Source: Promethearchaeota archaeon (lineage in GTDB: Archaea > Asgardarchaeota > Lokiarchaeia > Sigyniarchaeales > SOKP01). From it: a stretch of DNA of 64,000 nucleotides. This document shows, in pieces, positions 46,031 to 55,953 of the stretch; the stretch's first letter is position 1; each line of letters starts with the position of its first letter. A program made the translations under genes and the position numbers. Under the pieces are notes generated by a model that did no database searches, was not told the origin of the DNA, and saw nothing but the letters and a program-made list of their open reading frames with translations. The stretch lies in NCBI GenBank assembly GCA_016839555.1, contig JAEOUA010000008.1:186001-250000 (forward strand), given 5' to 3'.

Positions 46031-47527
46031 ATGGTTATTTTAACTATTGATCTTGGGACCCAAAGTATTAAGGCAGGATTAGTGGATTATGATGGGACTA
46101 TTTTACAAATAAGCCAAGAACCGCAACAAGTGAATCTTCCCAAAAAAGGCTGGGCTCAACAGAAACCTGAATTGTGGTGGAGATTAACTAAAAGTGTAAT
46201 TAAAAATGTTCTCCAAAAATCATCTATAAAAAAAAATGAGATAAATGGCATAAGTACATGTGGTCAAATGCATGGTCCAGTTGGGATTGATAAAAAGGGT
46301 AATATTACGACGGAATGGACTCAAATTTGGATGGATAAACGCTCTAAAAGCATTTGTGAGGAAATAAGAAATCACTACGACCAATCGCAATTGGCACAAA
46401 TTACAGGAAATCCAATAACAACTGGGTGGTCTGGAGTAAAAGTTAGATGGATAAAAGAGAATCAACCAAATATTTACAATAAAACTAAATGGTTTCTTGT
46501 ACCAAAAGACTTCATTAATTTCAAATTATCTGGTGTTATAGCAACAGATCCAAGTGAAGCATCAGGAAGTTATTTATTTGATATAAAAAAAGAGAATTAT
46601 TCCACAGAAATGGGAACAATTCTTGATATTGACATTCAAAAATTTGCAAAAATATATAAATCATATGATATAATTGGAAGTCTTAAAGAAGACATTGCGA
46701 GAGAGATTGGATTACCAAGTAAGATACCAATAATAGCTGGGGGAGGAGATTTTATTGTTTCATTATTAGGGATAGGAATGATTGAGGAGGGGACAGCTGT
46801 TGATATGAGTGGTACTAGTACTTTATTCGTTGTAAAAAAAGACAACCCTATTATTCATCCATTAGTTCAGAATTTAAAGCATGTTATTAGTGGTTGGACT
46901 CCTTTTACAATGTTAGATTGTGGAGGGTTAAGTATTGCTTGGTATAAAGATTTTATTAATTCAATGAAAGAAGAAAAAATATCATATGAAGAAATGATTG
47001 CGATGGCTGAAAAGATACCAATTGGTTCTAATGGATTATTATTTTATCCCTATTTACTTGGAGAAAGACGAACCGAAAATATATATGCAAAAGGAGCATT
47101 TTTTGGAGTCACTTTAACTCATAAAGTTTCACATTTTATAAGAGCAATAATAGAGGGAGTTGCTTTAGCAGTAGGGAAAGATGTAGAAATATTTAGAAAG
47201 TTAGGGGTTAAAATTAAACAAGTTTATTGTCTGGGGGGAGCCACGCGAAATAAATTACTCTATGAAATAAAAGCAAATATTATGCAACTACCTCAAATTT
47301 TGACCAATGAACCAGAAGCAAGTTTACGTGGAAATGGAATATTAGCAGCATATGGCTTAGGATTAATTAATAATATAAAACAAATTGCAAACCCAAGAAC
47401 TCTTAAAATAGAGATAATCAAACCGGATAAAATTTTAGCTAACAAATATCTATTCTTGTTAAAAAAATTTAAAAAAATGTATAAACACATGTTAGGATAC
47501 GAAAATGAAGATGTTCATTATATCTAG
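46031..47527 (+). CDS. FGGY-family carbohydrate kinase (xylulokinase-like)
   Basis: A 498-residue kinase with the FGGY N-terminal ATP motif LTIDLGTQSIKAGLVD, the substrate region CGQMHGPVG, the second-domain motif GTSTLFVV, and LGGATRNKLL near the end. Length and motif order match xylulokinase/FGGY kinases, which phosphorylate sugars such as xylulose, fuculose or inositol derivatives. It is divergent from the dehydrogenase operon and probably controlled by the dyad at 45884. It ends at TAG; readthrough would add 17 residues of poor quality, so the stop looks genuine. Confidence 0.88.
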   Translation: MVILTIDLGTQSIKAGLVDYDGTILQISQEPQQVNLPKKGWAQQKPELWWRLTKSVIKNVLQKSSIKKNEINGISTCGQMHGPVGIDKKGNITTEWTQIWMDKRSKSICEEIRNHYDQSQLAQITGNPITTGWSGVKVRWIKENQPNIYNKTKWFLVPKDFINFKLSGVIATDPSEASGSYLFDIKKENYSTEMGTILDIDIQKFAKIYKSYDIIGSLKEDIAREIGLPSKIPIIAGGGDFIVSLLGIGMIEEGTAVDMSGTSTLFVVKKDNPIIHPLVQNLKHVISGWTPFTMLDCGGLSIAWYKDFINSMKEEKISYEEMIAMAEKIPIGSNGLLFYPYLLGERRTENIYAKGAFFGVTLTHKVSHFIRAIIEGVALAVGKDVEIFRKLGVKIKQVYCLGGATRNKLLYEIKANIMQLPQILTNEPEASLRGNGILAAYGLGLINNIKQIANPRTLKIEIIKPDKILANKYLFLLKKFKKMYKHMLGYENEDVHYI

Positions 47528-47753
47528 ACTGAAGAAAAGTGGTGTATTTTAATTTACAAAATTATCTTCAAATCGAATTAGTTAAGAGAAATAATAATAC
47601 ATAAATTAAAATTAAATCCAAATTATCAAGTAAGATTTTGAAAAAGAAATATAAAAATACCAATGATTCTTTTTAAAAATGTTTATTATTTGTTATTGAA
47701 AAGAATTCTATATAATTTACATCATTTTAATGAAAAATATATAATTCTTAACA

Positions 47754-50339
47754 TTATCGATGTTCTGTTCTAGAAATGACTTCATCTTGTATTTCTTTTC
47801 CCAAGTCTGTAAAATATGCACTATATCCTCCGACTTTAACTATAATATCTCTATATTTTTCTGGATCTTTTTGAGCTGCCCTTAATGTTTTTGTTGAGAC
47901 TACAGTAGGTTGTAGTTGTTCGCCACCTAATTTAAAATAAGTTTTTATTAATGAAATCCATTTTTTCTTCGCTTCTTCAGTTTTTCCAATTCCAGAGGGA
48001 TGCATTCGAATATTTACAGCACACCCACATACATGTTTGTAGTCAAGTGCAGCAACAGATCGAAGAACTCCAGTTGGACCGTGTTCTTCTACATTATAGG
48101 GATTACAACTTGCAGCAAAAGGTTTTCCTGCCAATCTGCCATCGGGTGTCGCTAGTGATATCCTTCCATCGTAAGTATGGGAGGTCATACTAATAATAAA
48201 TGGTGCAAAAACGCCACCCTTATATGTTTTATACTTATAAGTTTCTTCAAATATATGATTTGTTACTTTTTTGGCTAATTCATCACACTCAGGATTTCCA
48301 TTCCCCCATTTTCCTTTTAAATCCATAATTAGAGAATGAATCCATTCATAACCTTGAGTAAAGTTATTATCAACCGCATCAACAAGCTCTCTTAATGTAA
48401 ATTTTTTTTCTTCGAAAACTAATTTTTTAATAACATATAAAGAATCAACCAAATTAGCTACACTGTTTAAAATTAATATTCCTTCAGCGTCATATTTAGC
48501 TCCTCCTTTTGTAACATCCTTTTTATTTTTTAAACAACCCTGTACAAAAGCTGATAAAAAGGGCGCAGGTAAATATTCAGCATATATTTGGTCTCGAATT
48601 TTTGTTGCTTCGACTATATGTTGGATAACATAATCTGATTGCTTATAGAAAGCTTCAAGGAAATCTTCAAATGTTCTAAATGTGTCTGGTTTACCCGTCT
48701 TAGGACCAATATTTTTCATCAATCCTACTAATGCCTTAGAATCGCCATTTCGAAGGGCTGTATCAAGTGTATGACTTAATAAAATTGCTGAAAAACTAAT
48801 TCCACCTGTTTTTCCAGGAGGGGACATATCTACACAACCAGTAATGCAATAACCTTGCGCATCTTTTTTAGTAATTCCCCGATTCATTAATGCTTTTATA
48901 GCAATATCATCATTTAACATAGAGAGGCTTGATATTCCATTATAACTAAGGTCAGCAACCTTTAAATATAATTCTTCTGGTGATTTATCGTGAAATCTTA
49001 CTGCAAAATTAAGGCAGGTTTTTGACCGGGCAGCTACTTCTAACATTATATAGGTTAGTTCATTTGTAGCATCTTCACCAGTTTCTGTAAGACCGCCTAA
49101 AGTAATTGGTTCGGAGCCTTCATATCTCTGGCTAAATTCTGAGACAGAATCTGAATAAGGACGAACATTATGGCTCATTACCTTTAATACTAATTCTTCC
49201 AGCAATTCTATGGCTTCTTCTCGAGCAATTCTTACTTCTTCAATATCGCGCTTATAATATGGATATAAAAATTGATCGAGACGTCCTGGCCCATGTACAT
49301 TAAATGGAAGTGCCAAATCAACAGAAGTTTTAATTATCCAATATAATTGTACTGCTTCTCGGAATGTTTTAGCCGGCTTTGTTTTTACATTATTACATAT
49401 TTTATACATTTTTGTTAATATAGCCTTTCTCTTAGATTCATTAGTATTGTTAATTTCTTCTTGAAGGTTTTTAGTAAGCCTGTTAGCAAATATCATTATC
49501 CCCTCAAGAGCAATATCAAGAGATTTTAAAAAATCTATTTGTTCTTTTGTTAAATTATCATCTTTCTCAATTTCCTCTCGAACCTCCTTTTGCATGTTTA
49601 ATAATCCTTTTTTAATTGCAGTCTCATGGTCAAGGATTATATGCCCTTGCCATCCACCAATAACAGCATTACTTGAAATTATTGGTTGATCTTGGGATTT
49701 TTTTATTGGTACATGATTAATAAAGTCATAAAAATCCCCTTTATAAATGTTATTTTCTAAAAGCTTTTTCTCAATTAAATCAGAAATATTCTTTCCTTTC
49801 CAATATGGGATTAATTTTTTTAGAAGTAATTCCTTATCCTCTTCTTTTATTTTAAATCCATTTATTTTTCTCTGTTCTAAAGAGTCAGATCCCATAGTTG
49901 GTATAGCAGCACCCATTTTTTTAGTATTTGCTATAAATTCAATAATATTTATTCCCTTATTACTCATATATTCTATAAAAGATTTGTTAAATTCCCTTTC
50001 AAATTTCTTCATTGCTTTTTCGTCAATTTCATATTCAAGTACTCTGTTCCATATACCACGCTCTAAATCTAGAGGTATTCCAAGGAAACTTTCTGTCCAT
50101 TTACCTGCAATACGATCATCTGGATCTATGTAGATCTGCATGTTTTCGTAAACATTTTTCATAGATAAGGCAATTCTGACGCCAACTGATAAATTACTTT
50201 TTTCAGTCTCAGACCACTTTTCAGTATAATATTTCGCTCTTTCTAGTGAAATTAGAGTCTTATCATCAAGAAACCTTCTACGAATGCGTTTTATTCTTTC
50301 ATTTTCCTTATTAATGATTTGGATATTTTGATCACTCAT
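47754..50339 (-). CDS. Glycyl radical enzyme of the PFL/dehydratase superfamily, substrate unknown
   Basis: An 861-residue glycyl radical enzyme. The catalytic Cys sits in YCITGCVDMSPPGK, and the radical Gly in IIVKVGGYSAYFTDLGKE near the C-terminus. The usual base in dehydratases and lyases is the Glu of GCVE; here it is Asp, which sets it apart from the standard glycerol, choline and propanediol enzymes. It is divergent from its activase gene (50500), and both sit beside a sugar transporter and kinase, so it probably dehydrates or cleaves a sugar-derived polyol or acid. Oxygen sensitive by mechanism, so an anaerobic host is implied. Substrate assignment needs work. Confidence 0.9.
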   Translation of the reverse strand: MSDQNIQIINKENERIKRIRRRFLDDKTLISLERAKYYTEKWSETEKSNLSVGVRIALSMKNVYENMQIYIDPDDRIAGKWTESFLGIPLDLERGIWNRVLEYEIDEKAMKKFEREFNKSFIEYMSNKGINIIEFIANTKKMGAAIPTMGSDSLEQRKINGFKIKEEDKELLLKKLIPYWKGKNISDLIEKKLLENNIYKGDFYDFINHVPIKKSQDQPIISSNAVIGGWQGHIILDHETAIKKGLLNMQKEVREEIEKDDNLTKEQIDFLKSLDIALEGIMIFANRLTKNLQEEINNTNESKRKAILTKMYKICNNVKTKPAKTFREAVQLYWIIKTSVDLALPFNVHGPGRLDQFLYPYYKRDIEEVRIAREEAIELLEELVLKVMSHNVRPYSDSVSEFSQRYEGSEPITLGGLTETGEDATNELTYIMLEVAARSKTCLNFAVRFHDKSPEELYLKVADLSYNGISSLSMLNDDIAIKALMNRGITKKDAQGYCITGCVDMSPPGKTGGISFSAILLSHTLDTALRNGDSKALVGLMKNIGPKTGKPDTFRTFEDFLEAFYKQSDYVIQHIVEATKIRDQIYAEYLPAPFLSAFVQGCLKNKKDVTKGGAKYDAEGILILNSVANLVDSLYVIKKLVFEEKKFTLRELVDAVDNNFTQGYEWIHSLIMDLKGKWGNGNPECDELAKKVTNHIFEETYKYKTYKGGVFAPFIISMTSHTYDGRISLATPDGRLAGKPFAASCNPYNVEEHGPTGVLRSVAALDYKHVCGCAVNIRMHPSGIGKTEEAKKKWISLIKTYFKLGGEQLQPTVVSTKTLRAAQKDPEKYRDIIVKVGGYSAYFTDLGKEIQDEVISRTEHR

Positions 50340-50416
50340 AGTAATTTTATAAATATATAAAATTTGTATATTATTATTTTACTAAATTATATTATATTAG
50401 TATTATTTATAAATAT

Positions 50417-50445
50417 TGTTAACATTTATTAATGATTGTAAACAT
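50417..50445. promoter_or_regulatory. Operator-like repeats in the GRE/activase divergent promoter
   Basis: TTAACAT (50419-50425) and TAAACAT (50439-50445) repeat 20 bp apart in the 160-bp region between the glycyl radical enzyme and its activase. The same half-sites occur 10 bp apart in the dyad at 45884-45923. Spacing by full helical turns suggests one regulator controls both promoters. Confidence 0.55.
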
Positions 50446-50499
50446 TTTTTAATTAATAATAAATTCCCCAATTTTTATATTAAAATCTAATTTGAAAAT

Positions 50500-51408
50500 A
50501 TGAAGGGCATTATTTTTGATATTCAACATTATGCAATTTTTGATGGACCGGGAATAAGAACATTAGTTTTTTTGAAAGGGTGTCCTTTATGTTGCAAATG
50601 GTGTCATAATCCTGAATCTCAGTTACTAAAACCACAATTATCATATTTTCAAGAAAAGTGTGAATTATGTGGGAAATGTGTTAAAAGTTGTGATAAAAAT
50701 GCTCTCAAAATATTTGAAGATGCCGTTATTTGGGATAAAGATTTATGTGATATGTGTGGAAAATGTGTTGAAACGTGTCCTAATAATGTCCTTGAAATTA
50801 TCGGAGAAAAAAAAGAAGTTAAGGAGATAGTAGAAGTTGTATCAAGAGATAAGATTTTCTATGAAGACTCTGGAGGGGGTGTAACAATCACAGGTGGAGA
50901 ACCTACAATGCAATTACCATTTTTATTAGAATTATTAACTAATTTTAAAAAAAAAGGAATTCAGACAGCTATAGAAACATGTGGATATTTTAATGAGAAT
51001 ATTATAGAAAATTTAACACATTTGGTGGATCTCTTTTTATTTGATATTAAACTTATTGATCCAGAAAAACATATCAAATATACTGGTGTATCAAATAAGA
51101 AAATTTTAAAAAATTTTAAAAAAATCTATGAAAAAGTGGGATCCAAAAGAATTATATGCCGAATACCTTTAATTCCAGGAATAAATACAAATACAAAAGA
51201 TATAGACCAGATTATTACATTTTTAAAGGATATAGATTATAAAGGGGCTGTTCATCTTATGCCTTATAATAAAATGGCGAAAACTAAATATGAAAAAATA
51301 GGCAGAAGTCAAGACTATATAGATTTTGGGGACTTGAAAGAAAAGAAAATAGAAATAATTATTGAAGAAATAGAAAAAGAATCTTATGAAGTAATTTGTA
51401 ATGAATAA
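50500..51408 (+). CDS. Glycyl-radical enzyme activating protein (radical SAM)
   Basis: A 302-residue radical SAM protein. The SAM cluster CxxxCxxC is C28, C32, C35 (CPLCCKWC), followed by two ferredoxin-type clusters (CELCGKCVKSC and CDMCGKCVETCP) and the SAM motif TITGGEPTMQ. It abstracts the hydrogen from the glycine of the partner enzyme at 47754. The insertion with two extra Fe-S clusters is standard for GRE activases of the dehydratase group and differs from the shorter PflA. Divergent from the GRE and 32 bp before the transporter gene. Confidence 0.93.
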   Translation: MKGIIFDIQHYAIFDGPGIRTLVFLKGCPLCCKWCHNPESQLLKPQLSYFQEKCELCGKCVKSCDKNALKIFEDAVIWDKDLCDMCGKCVETCPNNVLEIIGEKKEVKEIVEVVSRDKIFYEDSGGGVTITGGEPTMQLPFLLELLTNFKKKGIQTAIETCGYFNENIIENLTHLVDLFLFDIKLIDPEKHIKYTGVSNKKILKNFKKIYEKVGSKRIICRIPLIPGINTNTKDIDQIITFLKDIDYKGAVHLMPYNKMAKTKYEKIGRSQDYIDFGDLKEKKIEIIIEEIEKESYEVICNE

Positions 51409-51440
51409 TAAGTATTATAAATATTGAATGAGGAACAGAA

Positions 51441-52847
51441 ATGGAAACAAAACAATTTGAAAAAAAGCTTGATACAAAATCAACAAACTTTATGATTTCC
51501 TATAGCTTTGGGCAATTGTCGGACGTCATTGGCTATCAAATGTTTACTTTTCTTATATTCACTTTTTATTATGCTATTATTGGCTTAAACGTGAATTGGA
51601 TTACAATAGGATTTATTATTTGGAGTGTTTGGAATGCTTTTAACGATCCAATGGTGGGTTATATTTCTGATCGATTGAACACAAAATGGGGGAGAAGAAA
51701 ACCACTTGTATATGTTGGAATTATTCCGTTATTAACTTTAATGGTATTATTATGGACACCTCCCTTGAATAGCAAAATTATTTCATTCATTTATTTTATT
51801 ATAATTATCTTAGCATTTGATACAGCTTATACATCATTTTCTATGGGTCAAGCGACTTTGTTTCCTGAGCTATTTAAAAACTTAGAGGAGAGGGCAAAAG
51901 CGAATAATATTCGACAAATTTTTACTATATTTGGATTAATTATTGCATTCATAATGCCAACTTTTTTCATACCTAAGTTGACAAATCCTCAATATATTGG
52001 AGGATATATATTAGCAGGAATCGTTGCTATGATCTTAATGGGCTTCTTTGGCATCATTTTTATCATATTTGGGTTAAAAGAACCTAAAGAATTTTCTGAA
52101 GACTATAAAGATACACCACCTTTTTTCACTTCTTTAAAAATATCATTAAAAAGAAAATCATTTAAATGGTACGTATTAGTTCATTTTGTAAACTGGTATG
52201 TTTATGGAATGTTGCCGACAATATTACCATTATTCGCAGAATATGTTTTAGGCATAGGAGAAGGGGAAACATTTTATATAGGTCTTTTACTTGGAGTCAC
52301 TTTTATTTCAGCATGTATTTTCATAGCTCTCTGGAAATACGTAGCAATTAAAATTGGTATAAGGAAAGGTTTTATGATTTCTATGCTTATATTCATAATC
52401 ACATTGTTCCCCAATTTATTCATAAATAATGTGATTCAGGGATTTATTGTATTCTTTTTAATTGGAATAGGATTAGCAGGATCTTTATTTTTCTTAGATA
52501 TTACAATCGCTGCGGTTATGGATGAAGATGAACTTGAGACAGGAGTACGTAGAGCGGGAGGAATCTATGGTATTAGCACATTTATATTAAGATTTGCTAC
52601 AATATTTATGTTTTTAACAATCAGCCTTGTATTCAATAGCACTGGATGGACTGTCTTTGATCCTATAGGAACAGTAAACACGCAATTAGGCTTAAGGATT
52701 TTGATTTTTGTATTTCCCGCTATAGCCCTCATTATAGGAATTCTTGGAATGTACAAATTTCCTATCACAGTAGAAAAATATACCGAAATGAAAAAAGAAC
52801 TTAGAAAATTACATGAACATAAACTTGAAAAAATCAGAAACACATAA
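51441..52847 (+). CDS. GPH-family sugar:cation symporter
   Basis: A 468-residue transporter with 12 predicted transmembrane segments and the GPH landmarks: SYSFGQLSDVIGYQ near the start, the loop WNAFNDPMVGYISDRLNTKW and GRRKP, then a central loop before KRKSFKWYVLVHF. These proteins import glycosides, pentosides or hexuronides with cations. It is 32 bp after the activase and likely the importer for the glycyl radical pathway. GAGGAACAG before the ATG supports the start. Confidence 0.9.
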   Translation: METKQFEKKLDTKSTNFMISYSFGQLSDVIGYQMFTFLIFTFYYAIIGLNVNWITIGFIIWSVWNAFNDPMVGYISDRLNTKWGRRKPLVYVGIIPLLTLMVLLWTPPLNSKIISFIYFIIIILAFDTAYTSFSMGQATLFPELFKNLEERAKANNIRQIFTIFGLIIAFIMPTFFIPKLTNPQYIGGYILAGIVAMILMGFFGIIFIIFGLKEPKEFSEDYKDTPPFFTSLKISLKRKSFKWYVLVHFVNWYVYGMLPTILPLFAEYVLGIGEGETFYIGLLLGVTFISACIFIALWKYVAIKIGIRKGFMISMLIFIITLFPNLFINNVIQGFIVFFLIGIGLAGSLFFLDITIAAVMDEDELETGVRRAGGIYGISTFILRFATIFMFLTISLVFNSTGWTVFDPIGTVNTQLGLRILIFVFPAIALIIGILGMYKFPITVEKYTEMKKELRKLHEHKLEKIRNT

Positions 52848-53045
52848 TAATGTAATTTAAGAATAATATTCAAAGGAATAATTGAAAATTTTAATTTAAC
52901 TAAAATTTTATTTTCATTTATTAATTATATTGAAAAAGAATTTTTAATGAGCTTTTAATAATATAATAATAAAAAAAAAAGGATTAATAACCAAATATTT
53001 TGAAAAACTTTATTTATAAATAAATTAAATATCGGATAATGGAAT

Positions 53046-53819
53046 ATGCTTGCAACGGAAAGAAGAAATCAAATAGCTAAACTAGTAAAAACTGAAGGGT
53101 CTATAACTATTGAGGATTTAACAAATATGTTCGATGTATCAAGAATAACAATCTGGAAAGACCTTAAAATGCTTGAAGAGCGTGGATTTCTCGCAAGAGT
53201 ACATGGAGGGGCTATGAGATTAGATAAATTAAATCCAGAAGAACAGGAATTTCCTATACGCAAACAGAGTTCATCTTTAGAAAAAAAGAAAATAGCTCAA
53301 TATGCTGCTAAAAATTACGTAGAAGATAACCAGATACTTTTTTTAGATGGAGGGACCACTGTCGTAGAGATGATACCATATCTAAATAAGAAGAATCTAA
53401 CCATATTGACTAATGGGTTTTTTACCTTGATAAAAGCAGCAAATTACTTGTCTGATATAAATTTCATAAGTCTTGGAGGAATTTTTAGAAAACCCTCTTA
53501 TACTTTTGTTGGCCCAGATACAGAAGATTTTATTTCACGTTATAAAATTGATACCGCATTTGTAAGTGCCTATGGAATCTCACTTAAAGATGGACTGATG
53601 GATCCTAACCCACTCGATATGGAAATCAAAAAAATTATGTGTGAAAATGCTAATAAAATTTTTGTCTTAATAGATTCTAGTAAATATGAGAAACATTCAT
53701 TGACTACTTTTCTAAATCTGGAAGAAATTGATCATTTGATAACAGATAACGGAGCTCCCGCTAAATTTTTGGAAGAATTAAAAAATCGTGGTATTGCTAT
53801 TGATATAGTAAAAATATAG
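53046..53819 (+). CDS. DeoR/GlpR-family transcriptional regulator
   Basis: A 257-residue protein with an N-terminal DeoR helix-turn-helix (ERRNQIAKLVKTEGSITIED, SRITIWKDLKMLEERG, ARVHGGAM) and a sugar-phosphate-sensing domain (DGGTTVVEM, TNGFFTLIKAA, SLGGIFRK, then FVGPDTED). DeoR proteins are bacterial and rare in archaea, so the locus was probably acquired by transfer. It is 200 bp after the transporter. The most likely targets are the shared operator elements at 45884 and 50417. It ends in TAG. Confidence 0.9.
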   Translation: MLATERRNQIAKLVKTEGSITIEDLTNMFDVSRITIWKDLKMLEERGFLARVHGGAMRLDKLNPEEQEFPIRKQSSSLEKKKIAQYAAKNYVEDNQILFLDGGTTVVEMIPYLNKKNLTILTNGFFTLIKAANYLSDINFISLGGIFRKPSYTFVGPDTEDFISRYKIDTAFVSAYGISLKDGLMDPNPLDMEIKKIMCENANKIFVLIDSSKYEKHSLTTFLNLEEIDHLITDNGAPAKFLEELKNRGIAIDIVKI

Positions 53820-53980
53820 GTATATATTTAGAATTAAAAACTCTTGCTTTAACATTATCAATTTGAAAAAGTGAAATTAATTTAAAAGCTATACATAATA
53901 CTTTATATTTGTGATTCTTTTTTTGCTTTGTTTATAAAGTATGAGCATTTAAATAGGTCCCAAATTTACTTACAATAATA

Positions 53981-55120
53981 ATGGTGAATTATGTTTACAA
54001 AGAATATAAAACGGCATTAAACAAATTAAAGTTTCCAGACAGCTACTTTTGGTGTCGCTATACTCTTAATCCATATGTGGGATGCCAACATGCATGCGTT
54101 TACTGTGATGCTCGGAGTAAACGATATTATTTAGAAAATGTTGAGGAGGATGTAATAATTAAAGTAGGAATAGCGGAGAAATTAGAAAAAAAAATAAAAA
54201 ATTCAAGAACATTATTACCAGATGTTATAGGACCTGGGGGAGTTTGTGATGCGTACCAACCAATAGAAAAAAAAGTAAAAAATACACGAAAAATTTTAAA
54301 AGTCTTGAGAAAATATAAATTCCCTGTGAATATTGCTACAAAATCCGATTTAATTGTTAGAGATATCGATATTTTAAAAGAAATTGCAAAAGATACGTGG
54401 TGTACAGTAGGATTTTCCATAACCACTACAGATGGAGAATTAGCAAATTTTTTAGAACCGTATTCCTCTCCTCCAGATAAAAGATTCAATGCAATGAAGG
54501 AAATTAAGAATAATGCTCCAAATATACAGACAGGAACTTATTTTATGCCAATAATTCCATTTCTGGAAGATAATGATAAGAATTTAGATGATGTTATTAA
54601 AAAAACAAAAGAAAAAGTAGGCGATTTTGTTGTATTCGCACCGGGCTTAACTTTAAGAGATAATCAGAAAGAATATTTTATAAATAAGCTGAAAAATAGT
54701 AAATATAGAGACATAGTAGAACCCTTATTAAATCTTTATAGTGAAGGATATGATTCTGAACAAATGAACAGCTATATTTTAACTCAATATAAAAAATTAT
54801 TAAATTTATGCAAGAAATATAATTTGAATATACGAGAAAAACGATGGATTCCTTCAGATTATAGAAAATGGAATTATTTAATAGCAGAAAAGTTATTGAA
54901 TGAAGAATATTTGAATACAATTCAGGGAAAGCCAAATGATAGAATAAAATGGGCTGGCTTATATCTCAATAATCTTAAAGAATCCATCATTGATGTATAT
55001 AGAAGAGGAAAATTACATAATCTTAGAAATTTTAATTCGAAAATAATTGAATTTGTACAACCTTATTTAGAAAAAGGATTAGAAGAACAGAAAAAGAAAA
55101 GTTTGGATAGGTTCTTATGA
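53981..55120 (+). CDS. SPL-like radical SAM protein
   Basis: A 379-residue radical SAM protein of the spore-photoproduct-lyase-like group: YTLNPYVGCQHACVYCDARS with CxxxCxxC, then GPGGVCDAYQPIEKK, NIATKSD, TVGFSITTTD and PSDYRKWNYL. Family members are often repair-related. The stop codon overlaps the start of the AlkD-like gene by 4 bp, so they are translationally coupled, which strengthens a DNA damage role. Start at ATG 53981. Confidence 0.8.
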   Translation: MVNYVYKEYKTALNKLKFPDSYFWCRYTLNPYVGCQHACVYCDARSKRYYLENVEEDVIIKVGIAEKLEKKIKNSRTLLPDVIGPGGVCDAYQPIEKKVKNTRKILKVLRKYKFPVNIATKSDLIVRDIDILKEIAKDTWCTVGFSITTTDGELANFLEPYSSPPDKRFNAMKEIKNNAPNIQTGTYFMPIIPFLEDNDKNLDDVIKKTKEKVGDFVVFAPGLTLRDNQKEYFINKLKNSKYRDIVEPLLNLYSEGYDSEQMNSYILTQYKKLLNLCKKYNLNIREKRWIPSDYRKWNYLIAEKLLNEEYLNTIQGKPNDRIKWAGLYLNNLKESIIDVYRRGKLHNLRNFNSKIIEFVQPYLEKGLEEQKKKSLDRFL

Positions 55121-55869
55121 ATAAAAATATCGATCAAATGATCAACAATATTAAAGGTAAATTGAAACAAACAGCTCCAGATTTAACTAAAGATCAAATT
55201 GAAAAAAGAAATAAAATTTTAAAATCTGAGGACCCTAAATTCTTTGGTTATGGTCATAAAATAGGTGAACTCGAAAAAATAGTACAGCAAATTGAAAATC
55301 AAACGGAATGCTCATATGAAGCGGCACTTGAAGTATTTAAAAATCTTATGAGTTCCCATATTCATGAAGAAAAATTTGCTGGATTCTTATTTATTAATCG
55401 TTTTAAAAGAGATTTTAACAAGGATTTAATCAAAATATTTAAAGAAGTAATCTCGAAATATTGCGATTCCTGGGCTTTATGCGATAGTTCTATGATTAAG
55501 GTTTTGGGTCCATATTTAGCTAAAAGAGGCAAAGAACAACTAGCAATAAGCACAATTAAATCATGGGCGAACTCGGACCTTTTATGGATAAGACGTGGTT
55601 CATTGGTTATTTATTTGAAAGCAATAATGATAAAAAAGGACTTCGATTATAACTTTCTAGTAAAACTAATAAAGCCATTAATAAATGATTCAGAACCATA
55701 TATACAAAAGGCAATTGCATGGCTTCTTAGGACATGCTCTCGCTATAAGCCAAAAATAATTTTTAGTTATTTATTGGAAAATAAAGAAAATTTTTCAAGA
55801 TCATTTTTAAGAGAAGCTGCTCAAAAGCTTTCAGATGCACAAAGAGAGATTATAATAGGAAAAAAGTGA
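55117..55869 (+). CDS. AlkD-like DNA alkylation repair protein
   Basis: A 250-residue all-helical HEAT-like protein of the DNA alkylation repair family: GYGHKIGELEKIVQQI, HIHEEKFAGFLFINRFKRDF, CDSWALCDSSMIKVLGPYL, WIRRGSLVIYLKAIM, IQKAIAWLLRTCSRYKP. The pattern W-x-LCD and WxRR matches AlkD enzymes, which remove alkylated bases without base flipping. Translationally coupled to the radical SAM gene upstream. Confidence 0.85.
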   Translation: MNKNIDQMINNIKGKLKQTAPDLTKDQIEKRNKILKSEDPKFFGYGHKIGELEKIVQQIENQTECSYEAALEVFKNLMSSHIHEEKFAGFLFINRFKRDFNKDLIKIFKEVISKYCDSWALCDSSMIKVLGPYLAKRGKEQLAISTIKSWANSDLLWIRRGSLVIYLKAIMIKKDFDYNFLVKLIKPLINDSEPYIQKAIAWLLRTCSRYKPKIIFSYLLENKENFSRSFLREAAQKLSDAQREIIIGKK

Positions 55870-55953
55870 GAAAATCTATTATAAATATTAAAAATACATA
55901 ATTTAATTAGATTATAAGGTAACTCTAACTAATAAAAAAATACATAATTAACA

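Noticed and set aside
47951..48193. ORFs antisense to the glycyl radical enzyme
   Set aside because: The minus-strand gene is unambiguous with conserved motifs across this span.
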